6,233 nt of DNA, taken from a bacterium HR12 (GTDB lineage: Bacteria > Actinomycetota > UBA4738 > HRBIN12). The notes beneath the pieces were generated by a model. That model ran no database searches, had not been told where the DNA came from, and was given only the letters and a program-made list of their open reading frames with translations. The position numbers and the translations under genes were made by a program. Below, in pieces: positions 1-6,131 of this stretch; the stretch's first letter is position 1; each line of letters starts with the position of its first letter. The DNA is taken from NCBI GenBank assembly GCA_002898915.1, contig BEHO01000075.1, positions 1 to 6,233 of the forward strand. Reading direction: 5' to 3'.

Positions 1-273
1 ATCCGACGGGCCGTCGCGGCGGGCGACGTGGCGGCCCTCACCCTGGTGCCGGGCGTGGGGAAGAAGCTCGCGGAGCGGGTGCTCGTCGAGCTCCGCGACA
101 AGCTCGGCGGGGAGGCCGCGCCGCTCGCCGGACCCCTCGGCGACGTGCGGGAGGCGCTGCTCGCGCTCGGCCTCACGGCGCAGGAGGCCTCGGAGGCGCT
201 CGCGGGGCTGGACGGCGATCGGCCGGTGGAGGAGCTGCTGCGAGAGGCGCTCCGGCGCGTCGGGCGGGGGTAG
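1..273 (+). CDS. ruvA: Holliday junction branch migration protein RuvA, 3' part
   Basis: This is the C-terminal 90 residues of RuvA; the gene enters the window already open in frame 1 and stops at TAG 271-273. RuvA binds four-way DNA junctions as a tetramer and recruits the RuvB motor. Visible are the second helix-hairpin-helix of domain II (residues 12-35 of the fragment, with PGVGKKLAERVLVELRDKL, which contacts the DNA backbone) and, after a short Gly/Ala/Pro linker, the small domain III (residues about 48-88, LLALGLTAQEASEAL), which binds RuvB. The N-terminal OB-fold lies outside the window. The GTG at 28 is internal, because the conserved hairpin region continues upstream of it. ruvB follows after 9 bases, in the same frame, as in most ruvAB operons. 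Confidence 0.96.
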   Translation: MRRAVAAGDVAALTLVPGVGKKLAERVLVELRDKLGGEAAPLAGPLGDVREALLALGLTAQEASEALAGLDGDRPVEELLREALRRVGRG

Positions 274-282
274 GGTAGGGCC

Positions 283-1299
283 GTGGACGTCGAGCGGATC
301 GTGGGCCCCGAGCTCCCCGAGGAGGAGCGGGCCTTCGACGCGGCCCTCCGGCCGAAGCGCCTCGAGGAGTTCGTGGGGCAGGATCGGATCAAGGAGCAGC
401 TCGCCCTGCTCATCGAGGGCGCGCGGGCCCGTGGGGAGCCCCTGGACCACCTCCTGTTCTCGGGCCCGCCGGGGCTCGGGAAGACCACCCTCGCGGGGAT
501 CGTGGCGAACGAGCTCGGCGTGGGGTTCCAGCCGACCTCGGGCCCGGCCCTCGATCGCCCGGGGGACCTCGCGGCCATCCTCACCAACCTGGAGGAGGGG
601 GACGTGCTGTTCGTGGACGAGATCCACCGCATGCCCCGCCCGGTGGAGGAGGTCCTGTACCCCGCGCTCGAGGACTTCAAGCTCGACGTGGTGCTCGGCA
701 AGGGGCCGAGCGCGCGCTCGATCCGCCTCGACCTGCCCCGGTTCACGCTGGTGGGGGCCACGACCCGGCCCGGCCGGATCACGCTGCCGCTCCGCGAGCG
801 GTTCGGCTTCTCGCCGCGGCTCGAGTACTACGGCGTGGAGGACCTGGCCCGGATCGTCCGGCGCTCGGCGGGGATCCTGGAGGTCGAGATCGACGAGGAG
901 GGCGCGCTCGAGATCGCGCGGCGCGCCCGCGGGACGCCGCGGGTGGCGAACCGCCTGCTCCGCCGGGTCCGCGACGTCGCCGAGGTCCGGCACGACGGCC
1001 GCATCACGGCCGAGGTGGCCCGGGCCGGGCTCGAGCTCTTCGACGTGGACGACCGGGGGTTGGACCGGCTCGACCTCGCGGTGCTCGAGGCGATCGTCCA
1101 CAAGTTCGGGGGCGGGCCGGTGGGGCTCTCGACGCTCGCCGCCGCCGTGGGCGAGGAGACGGACACCGTGGAGGACGTCGTCGAGCCGTACCTCATGCAG
1201 CTCGGGTTCCTGGCCCGCACCCCGCGGGGCCGGGTGGCGACCGACCGGGCCCTGCGGCACCTCGGCCTGACGTCCGACGGCGCGCTGCCGCTCGCCTGA
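283..1299 (+). CDS. ruvB: Holliday junction branch migration ATPase RuvB
   Basis: Full-length RuvB of 338 residues, the usual size. It is the hexameric AAA+ motor that pumps DNA through RuvA-bound Holliday junctions in the cytoplasm. In order: N-terminal [11 protein letters not shown] (residues 23-33), Walker [10 protein letters not shown] (61-69), Walker B VLFVDEIH (108-115), sensor 1 region VGATTRPG (157-164), the arginine finger in LRERFG (R173), sensor 2 in [18 protein letters not shown] (R220), and the C-terminal winged helix ending in [13 protein letters not shown] (308-320). All catalytic residues are present. The start is forced: the gene shares its frame with ruvA, whose TAG is at 271-273, and the GTG at 283 is the first start codon after it. 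It gives the expected N-terminus. The ribosome-binding site is a poor G-run (about 265-280), so translation may depend on coupling to ruvA. Confidence 0.98.
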   Translation: MDVERIVGPELPEEERAFDAALRPKRLEEFVGQDRIKEQLALLIEGARARGEPLDHLLFSGPPGLGKTTLAGIVANELGVGFQPTSGPALDRPGDLAAILTNLEEGDVLFVDEIHRMPRPVEEVLYPALEDFKLDVVLGKGPSARSIRLDLPRFTLVGATTRPGRITLPLRERFGFSPRLEYYGVEDLARIVRRSAGILEVEIDEEGALEIARRARGTPRVANRLLRRVRDVAEVRHDGRITAEVARAGLELFDVDDRGLDRLDLAVLEAIVHKFGGGPVGLSTLAAAVGEETDTVEDVVEPYLMQLGFLARTPRGRVATDRALRHLGLTSDGALPLA

Positions 1300-1303
1300 G
1301 CGG

Positions 1304-1326
1304 GCGGGCGGAGGCGCGTCGCCCGC
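1304..1326 (+). terminator. possible weak GC hairpin after ruvB
   Basis: GCGGGCG at 1304-1310 is the exact reverse complement of CGCCCGC at 1320-1326, giving a 7-bp all-GC stem with a 9-base loop just after the ruvB stop. The same right arm could also pair with GCGGGCG at 1300-1306. There is no T-run after it, so it is not a classical intrinsic terminator. In DNA this GC-rich such stems arise by chance. It could attenuate read-through from ruv into yajC, but this is only inference. Confidence 0.25.
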
Positions 1327-1330
1327 GCGG

Positions 1331-1343
1331 TAGCCTGTATGCT
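1331..1343 (+). promoter_or_regulatory. possible -10 region upstream of yajC
   Basis: The gap before yajC has two overlapping candidates of the TAnnnT type: TAGCCT at 1331-1336 and TATGCT at 1338-1343, in a locally AT-richer spot of an otherwise G/C-only gap. Start of transcription would fall near 1343-1350, leaving a leader of about 20-28 bases that includes the ribosome-binding site at 1359-1365. No recognisable -35 box (TTGACA-like) stands 16-18 bases upstream. The position fits an internal promoter for the yajC-HD-secDF-apt genes. Confidence 0.35.
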
Positions 1344-1358
1344 GCCTCGCCGAACACC

Positions 1359-1365
1359 GAGGAGG
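1359..1365 (+). promoter_or_regulatory. ribosome-binding site of yajC
   Basis: GAGGAGG lies 5 bases before the GTG at 1371. It is a strong Shine-Dalgarno match and settles the yajC start. Confidence 0.8.
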
Positions 1366-1370
1366 CGAAC

Positions 1371-1718
1371 GTGCTCCAGATCCTTGCCCAGAGCTCGACC
1401 CCGCAGTCCGGCGGGTCGGTGATCGGCCTGCTGCTGCCGGTCCTCATGATCGCCGGGCTGTACTTCATCATGATCCGCCCCCAGCGGAACCGCCAGCGCC
1501 AGCAGCAGGCCATGCTGGCGTCGCTCCGGGTGGGGGACGAGGTCATGATCAGCGGCGGCATCTTCGGGACGCTGACGGAGATCGACGAGGACGGCGGCAC
1601 GGTCCGGGTCGAGATCGCGCCGGGGACCACGGTCCGGCTGGTCCGCCAGGGGGTGATCCAGCGCCTGTCCGGCATGGGTCCCGACGCCGATGAGGAGGGG
1701 GCCGACGAGGGGCGGTGA
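1371..1718 (+). CDS. yajC: preprotein translocase subunit YajC
   Basis: A 115-residue protein of the YajC family, a small single-pass membrane subunit that associates with SecDF and the SecYEG channel. A short polar N-terminus is followed by one membrane segment (residues about 16-35, IGLLLPVLMIAGLYFIMI), then the family signature RPQRNRQRQQQAMLASLRVGD (36-56) and a small beta-rich cytoplasmic part with GDEVMISGGIFGTL (55-68). The last 15 residues are acidic and probably disordered. The start at GTG 1371 is supported by GAGGAGG 5 bases upstream and by the family's usual length. Its stop TGA (1716-1718) overlaps the start of the next gene (GTGA). Clustering with secD and secF agrees with the call. 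Confidence 0.95.
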   Translation: MLQILAQSSTPQSGGSVIGLLLPVLMIAGLYFIMIRPQRNRQRQQQAMLASLRVGDEVMISGGIFGTLTEIDEDGGTVRVEIAPGTTVRLVRQGVIQRLSGMGPDADEEGADEGR

Positions 1719-2434
1719 ACGGAGCCGCTGAGCGCGCGCGGGAGGACCACCCGGCCGCCTCGTCGCCCGAGCCGAGCGGCCTCTCCTTCGAGGACATCCA
1801 GGCCGACCCCGAGCTCTCGTCGTTCATCGCGGCCGCCGACCGCGTGATGGAGGGGATGGGCTACACGGAGCACGGCTTCCGCCACGCCAACCTCACCGCG
1901 CGCATCGCCTACAACGTGCTCCACCGCGCGGGCTACGACGACCACACGGCGAACCTGGCCTGCATCGCCGGGTACCTCCACGACGTCGGGAACATGCTCA
2001 CCCGCGAGGCCCACGGGCAGACCGGCGGGCTCCTCGTCTACCACGCGCTCCGGGGCCGGATGCCGGCCTCGGACCTCGCCACGATCGTCGCGGCCATCGC
2101 GAACCACGAGGAGGAGGAGGGCTACTCGGTCTCGGAGGTGGCGGCGGCCGTGATCCTCGCCGACAAGTCCGACGTGCACCGGAGCCGGGTGCGCAAGACC
2201 GGGCGTCCGGAGTTCGACATCCACGATCGCGTGAACTTCGCGGCCGAGCAGTCCTTCCTGCGCGTGGACCAGGTGGCGAAGACGATCACCCTGGAGCTCA
2301 CCATCGACCCGCAGATCAGCCAGGTGATGGAGTACTTCGAGATCTTCCTCGGGCGGATGCAGCTCTGCCGCAAGGCCGCCGACGCCCTCGGGTGCCGGTT
2401 CAAGCTCGTCATCAACGGGGCGGAGCTGGCGTGA
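1715..2434 (+). CDS. HD-domain metal-dependent phosphohydrolase
   Basis: A 239-residue soluble protein with no signal peptide or membrane segment. The first 22 residues are polar and probably disordered. The HD-fold metal ligands are all visible: H57 in EHGFRH, H89-D90 in GYLHDVGN, H100 in REAHGQTGG, H131 in ANHEEE, and D150 in ILADKSDVHRSRVR. A second conserved-looking stretch, FDIHDRVNFAAEQSFLRVD (167-185), and the end MEYFEIFLGRMQLCRKAADALGC (205-227) resemble a family of HD proteins that I recall as about 200-220 residues long and often near secDF or yajC in Gram-positive genomes. The substrate is unknown; nucleotide or phosphate-ester hydrolysis is inferred from the fold only. It starts at GTG 1715 inside the yajC stop (GTGA) and ends at 2434 overlapping the secD start, so it appears co-translated with the Sec accessory genes. 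Confidence 0.9.
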   Translation: MNGAAERAREDHPAASSPEPSGLSFEDIQADPELSSFIAAADRVMEGMGYTEHGFRHANLTARIAYNVLHRAGYDDHTANLACIAGYLHDVGNMLTREAHGQTGGLLVYHALRGRMPASDLATIVAAIANHEEEEGYSVSEVAAAVILADKSDVHRSRVRKTGRPEFDIHDRVNFAAEQSFLRVDQVAKTITLELTIDPQISQVMEYFEIFLGRMQLCRKAADALGCRFKLVINGAELA

Positions 2435-4446
2435 GGCGGACGCGCGGCCTCTGGCTCTCGATCGGCTTCGTGGTCGCGCTCGTCGGTGGGTCCGCGGCGC
2501 TGTTCGCGACGGGACGCGGGCCCGTGCTCGGCCTCGACCTGGAGGGGGGGATCTCGGTGATCCTCTCGGCGCCGGAGGGGACGCCGAGGCCGGTCATGGA
2601 GCAGGCGGTGGAGAACATCCGGCGGCGGGTGGATGCGTTCGGGACGGCGGAGCCCTCCATCTTCGTGACCGGCTCCACGATCGAGGTCCAGATCCCCGGG
2701 CTCGCCCGCGGCACGATCGAGGAGCGACGCGCGAACGAGCACTGCCTGGTGGGCGCGGGGGAGGTCAGCTACGGGTGCTACCCGGATGAGGCGGCGGCCC
2801 GAACGGCGCTCGCGGAGGTCTCGGTGGAGCCCGTCGTCGGGTCCGTGTGCCTGACCGGGCTCGGCGACGCCGAGGGACCGTGCTTCGGGACCCGCAAGGA
2901 GGCGAGGGACGAGATCGCGGCCCTCGAGGTGATCCCCGCCGCCCGGGCGACCCCGGCGCCCTCGCCGCCGCCCGCCGAGGGCACCTTCTGCATCGACGGC
3001 CCGAACGTGGGCACCCCCATCTGCGGCTACGACACCCGAGAGGCCGCGCAGGCGGCCATCGACGGGGTGGGCACGACGACGACCGTCACCTACTGCCTCC
3101 GCTCGGGGACCACGACCCTCGCGAGCGACGAGGGATCGGCCTGCGCGCCGACGCGGGAGGAGGCGGAGGCCGAGCTCGCGGCGCTCCGGGTCGAGCGGGT
3201 CCGCCTCCGGTACTGCGTCGTGTCCTCGGCGGGGAAGGAGCTCGGGTGCTTCCTCACGCGGGAGCGGGCGCAGGCGCGGCTCCAGGAGACGGGGCAGGAG
3301 CGCCTGCTGGAGGTCATCGGGACGACCGCGCGGCTCGAGCAGCGCGAGGTGCTCGGGGTCCTGGCTCCCGGGGATCCCGACTACGACGCCACCCCCGTGA
3401 CGTGCGGAACGGAGGCGGAGCGCGCCACGCCCGCGTGCTCGGACGAGGCCCTCCGCGACCAGACCGTCGTGTTCCTCGGGCGGGACGGGAAGACCAAGTA
3501 CAAGCTCGGCCCCGTCCTGATCACCGGCGACGCGATCGCCCGGGCGGTGGCCAACTACGACACCGGGGGGCAGACGACGGTGGCCCGCGGGTGGCGGGTC
3601 CTCTTCGACCTCACCGCCGAGGGCGCCGACCGGTTCGCCGAGATCACGAGCCGGTTGGTGGGGCGGGAGCTCGCGATCGTCCTCGACCGCGAGGTGATCT
3701 CCGCCCCGGTGATCAGGGAGCCGATCACGGGTGGCAGCGGGGAGATCACGGGCTCCTTCACCGAGCAGGAGGCGAAGGATCTCGCCACCGTGCTCAACGC
3801 CGGGGCGTTGCCGGTCTCGCTCACGACCGAGCAGGTCGTGACGGTGAGCCCGACCCTCGGCGAGCAGTCGCTCCGCCAGGGCCTGCTCGCCGGCATCGCC
3901 GGCCTGATCGCGCTCGCCCTCTACCTCCTCTTCTACTACCGGCTCCTCGCCGTCGTGGCGTGGCTCGGCATGGCGATCTGGGCGGCGCTCGCGCTCGGGC
4001 TCGTCGCCCTGGCCGGCACGACGATCGGCTACACCCTCACCCTGGCCGGCGTGGCGGGGCTCGTGATCTCCCTCGGGGTGACCACGGACTCCTACATCGT
4101 GTTCTTCGAGCGGCTGAAGGACGAGGTGCGGGCGGGGCGGACACCGCGCTCGGCCGTGCAGCCCGCCTTCAAGCGCGCCTACCGCACCATCGTGGCCGCC
4201 GACGTGGTGACGGCGCTCGCGGCGGTGATCCTCTACGTGACCGCCATCAGCTCGGTCCGGGGGTTCGCGCTCACGCTCGGCGTCTCCACGGCGCTGGACC
4301 TCTTCGTCGTCTACTTCTTCAAGCGTCCGGCGGTGTTCCTCATCGCGCGGAGCGAGCGGCTCGTCGGCCTCCGCGGCTTCGGGCTCGCGAGCGGGGTCGC
4401 GGCCGATCACGCGGCGCCGGCGGTGGCCGGAGGGGTCCCCCGATGA
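2431..4446 (+). CDS. secD: protein translocase subunit SecD, with Cys-repeat insertion
   Basis: SecD of 671 residues, long because of an insertion. With SecF it uses the proton gradient to pull exported proteins through SecYEG. Visible: TM1 (about 7-27), GLDLEGG (34-40), start of the extracytoplasmic P1 domain with QAVENIRRRVDAFG (58-71) and IEVQIPG (84-90), a Cys-rich repeat insertion (about 98-290), resumption of P1 at LLEVIGTTARLEQREV (292-307), KYKLGPVLITGDAI (356-369), then five membrane segments (about 483-501, 506-528, 532-552, 585-606, 610-632). D553 in TTDSYIVFFERLKDE matches the conserved acidic residue of proton transport. An additional pair, C325/C336, lies in P1. The start is GTG 2431 (GGAG at 2422-2425 upstream), overlapping the HD-gene stop as GTGA; in-frame starts further upstream would only extend into the HD gene. 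It ends in an ATGA overlap with secF. Confidence 0.96.
   Translation: MRRTRGLWLSIGFVVALVGGSAALFATGRGPVLGLDLEGGISVILSAPEGTPRPVMEQAVENIRRRVDAFGTAEPSIFVTGSTIEVQIPGLARGTIEERRANEHCLVGAGEVSYGCYPDEAAARTALAEVSVEPVVGSVCLTGLGDAEGPCFGTRKEARDEIAALEVIPAARATPAPSPPPAEGTFCIDGPNVGTPICGYDTREAAQAAIDGVGTTTTVTYCLRSGTTTLASDEGSACAPTREEAEAELAALRVERVRLRYCVVSSAGKELGCFLTRERAQARLQETGQERLLEVIGTTARLEQREVLGVLAPGDPDYDATPVTCGTEAERATPACSDEALRDQTVVFLGRDGKTKYKLGPVLITGDAIARAVANYDTGGQTTVARGWRVLFDLTAEGADRFAEITSRLVGRELAIVLDREVISAPVIREPITGGSGEITGSFTEQEAKDLATVLNAGALPVSLTTEQVVTVSPTLGEQSLRQGLLAGIAGLIALALYLLFYYRLLAVVAWLGMAIWAALALGLVALAGTTIGYTLTLAGVAGLVISLGVTTDSYIVFFERLKDEVRAGRTPRSAVQPAFKRAYRTIVAADVVTALAAVILYVTAISSVRGFALTLGVSTALDLFVVYFFKRPAVFLIARSERLVGLRGFGLASGVAADHAAPAVAGGVPR
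2731..3303 (+). repeat. five degenerate Cys-pair repeats within secD
   Basis: The translated segment (SecD residues about 101-291) holds five imperfect repeats of about 35 residues. Cysteine pairs are C105/C116, C140/C151, C187/C198, C222/C238 and C262/C273. Four are exactly C-x10-C, the fourth has 15 residues between. Each second Cys is followed by a helix-like stretch: YPDEAAARTALAEV, FGTRKEARDEIAALEV, GYDTREAAQAAIDGV, APTREEAEAELAALRV, FLTRERAQARLQE. Distances between first cysteines are 35, 47, 35 and 40. The 47 is explained by a Pro/Ala linker (171-184, ATPAPSPPPAEG) and the 40 by the longer loop of unit 4. Approximate units in DNA: 2737-2841, 2842-2946, 2983-3087, 3088-3207, 3208-3303. 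The repeats are diverged at DNA level. The domain lies outside the membrane, so disulfides are plausible. Confidence 0.85.
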
Positions 4447-5561
4447 ACGTCCGCCACGCGCTCGCGGCCTTCCGGGGCTACGTGGTCCCGCGCTTCCGGA
4501 TCGTGGAGCACCGCCGGTGGTGGGCGGCGCTCTCCGGCACGCTCCTCGTGCTCTCCCTCGGGGGCCTGGTCGTGCGCGGCCTGAACTTCTCCATCGACTT
4601 CACCGGCGGCACGCTCCTCCGCTACCAGGATCGCGCCGGCGTCTCCGCGGAGGACGTCCGGGCGGTGCTCGCCGACTACGACCGCGCGGACGCCGAGATC
4701 CAGGTCGTGGGGGGAGCGGAGATCCAGATCCGTACGAGCGCCCTCACCGAGGGCCTCTCGGCGGACCAGCGGACGGAGCTGATCTCGCGGCTGGCCCAGC
4801 AGGCCGGGGTGGACCCGACCGACGTGAGCGTCCAGGTCGTGGGCCCCACCTGGGGATCCCAGATCTCGCGGCAGGCGTTGATCGGCCTCGTCGTGGTGCT
4901 CGTGGCGATCACGCTCTACATCACCCTGCGTTTCGAGTGGAAGATGGCGATCGGGGCCCAGATCGCGATGCTGCACGACGTGGTGATCACGGCGGGCGTG
5001 TACGCGCTCACCGGCCGCGAGGTCTCCCCGGCGACGGTGATCGCGATCCTCACCATCCTCGGGTTCTCCCTCTACGACACGGTCGTCATCTACGACAAGG
5101 TGAAGGAGAACACCGAGTCACCGGCGCTGCTCGCCGGGAGCACCTACTCCGACGTCGTGAACCTCTCGCTGAACTCGGTCTTCATGCGTTCGGTGAACAC
5201 GTCGCTCGTGGTGGTCCTGCCGATCCTCTCGCTGCTCCTGTTCGGCGGCGCGACCCTGAAGGACTTCGCCTTCGCCATGCTCGTCGGGACGCTCACCGGC
5301 GCGTACTCCTCGATCTTCGTCGCCGCACCGATCCTCGCCGTGCTGAAGGAGCGCGAGCCCCGGTACCGGCAGCTCCGGGCGCGCCTGGAGCGCGGCCCCG
5401 AGCGGCGGCGCCCGACCGGTCCCCCGATCCCCGCCCCCGCCGACGCGGAGGCCGTCGAGGGCGGTGAGCCGGAGCGCGCCGCGGTCGCGCCGGCCGCGCC
5501 GGGCCCGCGTCCCCAACCCAAGCGTCGTCGGAAGCCCCCACCCAAGCGGAAGCGGAGGTGA
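4443..5561 (+). CDS. secF: protein translocase subunit SecF
   Basis: SecF of 372 residues, partner of SecD in the proton-driven Sec accessory complex. In order: a cytoplasmic N-terminus, TM1 (about 28-46), the family signature LNFSIDFTGGTLLR (47-60), an extracytoplasmic P4 domain (about 60-140) with GPTWGSQISRQAL (134-146), then TM2 (143-161), TM3 (167-188), TM4 (194-214), TM5 (250-268) and TM6 (274-298). The conserved acidic residue is D212 in GFSLYDTVVIYDKVKEN, and the conserved arginine is probably R249 in VFMRSVNTS. Both are known to matter for proton movement in the family. After LKEREPRYR the tail (about 303-372) is low-complexity and rich in Pro, Ala, Arg and Lys, ending in a cluster of basic residues. 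The ATG at 4443 overlaps the secD stop (ATGA). A longer frame reaching back to 2847 is only a shadow of secD. Confidence 0.97.
   Translation: MNVRHALAAFRGYVVPRFRIVEHRRWWAALSGTLLVLSLGGLVVRGLNFSIDFTGGTLLRYQDRAGVSAEDVRAVLADYDRADAEIQVVGGAEIQIRTSALTEGLSADQRTELISRLAQQAGVDPTDVSVQVVGPTWGSQISRQALIGLVVVLVAITLYITLRFEWKMAIGAQIAMLHDVVITAGVYALTGREVSPATVIAILTILGFSLYDTVVIYDKVKENTESPALLAGSTYSDVVNLSLNSVFMRSVNTSLVVVLPILSLLLFGGATLKDFAFAMLVGTLTGAYSSIFVAAPILAVLKEREPRYRQLRARLERGPERRRPTGPPIPAPADAEAVEGGEPERAAVAPAAPGPRPQPKRRRKPPPKRKRR
5554..5561 (+). promoter_or_regulatory. ribosome-binding site of apt, overlapping the secF stop
   Basis: GGAGGTGA at 5554-5561 is a full eight-base match to the anti-Shine-Dalgarno sequence of 16S rRNA, four bases before the GTG at 5566. 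Its last three bases are the secF stop codon. It decides the apt start and places a ribosome finishing secF directly on the apt initiation site. Confidence 0.85.
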
Positions 5562-5565
5562 ACCC

Positions 5566-6087
5566 GTGGAGATCGATCAGCTGAAGGCGCTGATCCGCGA
5601 CGTGCCCGACTTCCCGCAGAAGGGCATCGTCTTCAAGGACATCACGCCCCTGCTCGCCGACGAGATCGCGTTCTCGACCGTGATCGACCTCATCGTCGTC
5701 CACTTCGGACGGGGCAACGTGGACAAGGTCGTCGGGATCGAGGCGCGGGGGTTCATCCTCGCCTCGCCCGTGGCCTACCACTTCGGGGCGGGCTTCGTGC
5801 CGGTCCGGAAGAAGGACAAGCTCCCGTGGGAGACGGAGGCCGCGGAGTACGAGCTCGAGTACGGCACCGCGACGCTCGAGATCCATCGGGACGCGATCAA
5901 GCCCGGGGAGCGGGTGCTCATCGTGGACGACGTGCTCGCGACCGGGGGGACGGCGCGGGCCACGGCCGACCTCGTCGAGCGGATCGGGGGCAAGGTCGTG
6001 GGGATTGCCTGCCTCATCGAGCTGGGCTTCCTGAACGGGCGGTCGAAGCTGGACGGCTACGACCTGTTCACCCTGATCTCGTACTGA
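5566..6087 (+). CDS. apt: adenine phosphoribosyltransferase
   Basis: Apt of 173 residues, the usual size of the short bacterial enzyme. It converts adenine and PRPP to AMP and pyrophosphate in the cytoplasm (purine salvage). Diagnostic parts: IRDVPDFPQKGIVFKDITPLL (10-30), VVGIEARGFILASPVA (55-70), the flexible-loop region RKKDKLPWET (81-90), YELEYGTATLEIHRDAI (95-111), the PRPP-binding loop VLIVDDVLATGGTA with D121-D122 (117-130), and the ending GYDLFTLISY. The start at GTG 5566 is chosen from the strong ribosome-binding site at 5554-5561 and because it yields the normal N-terminus. The same frame is open back to a GTG at 5464, but that extension lies within secF and is Arg/Pro/Ser-rich with no similarity to the family. 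The gene follows secF by 4 bases and is probably co-transcribed with it. Confidence 0.97.
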   Translation: MEIDQLKALIRDVPDFPQKGIVFKDITPLLADEIAFSTVIDLIVVHFGRGNVDKVVGIEARGFILASPVAYHFGAGFVPVRKKDKLPWETEAAEYELEYGTATLEIHRDAIKPGERVLIVDDVLATGGTARATADLVERIGGKVVGIACLIELGFLNGRSKLDGYDLFTLISY

Positions 6088-6109
6088 GCTCCCGCCGCGG
6101 ACCCCGGCG

Positions 6110-6115
6110 TAGACT
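6110..6115 (+). promoter_or_regulatory. possible -10 element before the last gene
   Basis: TAGACT at 6110-6115 in the 44-base gap after apt fits a TAnnnT -10 box and resembles the TAGCCT in the gap before yajC. No -35 box is recognisable. Transcription starting 6-7 bases downstream would begin inside the ribosome-binding site (6120-6127), giving an almost leaderless message, which weakens the call. It may be chance. Confidence 0.25.
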
Positions 6116-6119
6116 GGCC

Positions 6120-6127
6120 GGAGGAGG
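6120..6127 (+). promoter_or_regulatory. ribosome-binding site of the last gene
   Basis: GGAGGAGG ends 4 bases before the GTG at 6132. It is a strong Shine-Dalgarno sequence and the main support that a new gene starts there. Confidence 0.65.
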
Positions 6128-6131
6128 CGGC

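Noticed and set aside
431..1270. 279-codon open frame within ruvB in another frame
   Set aside because: Composed almost entirely of Arg, Ser, Gly, Trp and Pro; a frame shadow of ruvB.
1193..2224. 343-codon minus-strand open frame opposite yajC and the HD gene
   Set aside because: Low-complexity composition with no recognisable motifs, fully explained as a shadow of the + strand genes.
2392..2430. secD starting 13 codons earlier at 2392
   Set aside because: This would overlap the conserved end of the HD gene by over 40 bases and add a polar stretch before TM1; the GTGA overlap at 2431 matches the pattern of the other junctions.
2731..3303. SecD insertion as a frameshift, assembly error or inserted mobile element
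   Set aside because: The frame stays open, codon use remains high-GC as in the flanks, the repeats are conserved in pattern but diverged in DNA, and there are no terminal repeats or target duplications.
2122..4410. 762-codon open frame on the minus strand opposite secD
   Set aside because: Its translation is a run of Arg, Gly, Asp, Glu, His and Pro without domains, and it lies exactly opposite the well-supported HD and secD genes. Long antisense frames are expected in DNA with this GC content.
2847..4442. Upstream extension of the secF frame through secD (904-codon open frame)
   Set aside because: Translation before 4443 is Arg/Gly/Pro/His-rich nonsense opposite the good SecD frame; the SecF family N-terminus begins at the ATG at 4443.
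5464..5565. Longer apt beginning at GTG 5464
   Set aside because: The extra 34 residues are Arg/Pro/Ser-rich, overlap the secF tail and are not found in Apt; the strong ribosome-binding site at 5554-5561 fits the GTG at 5566.
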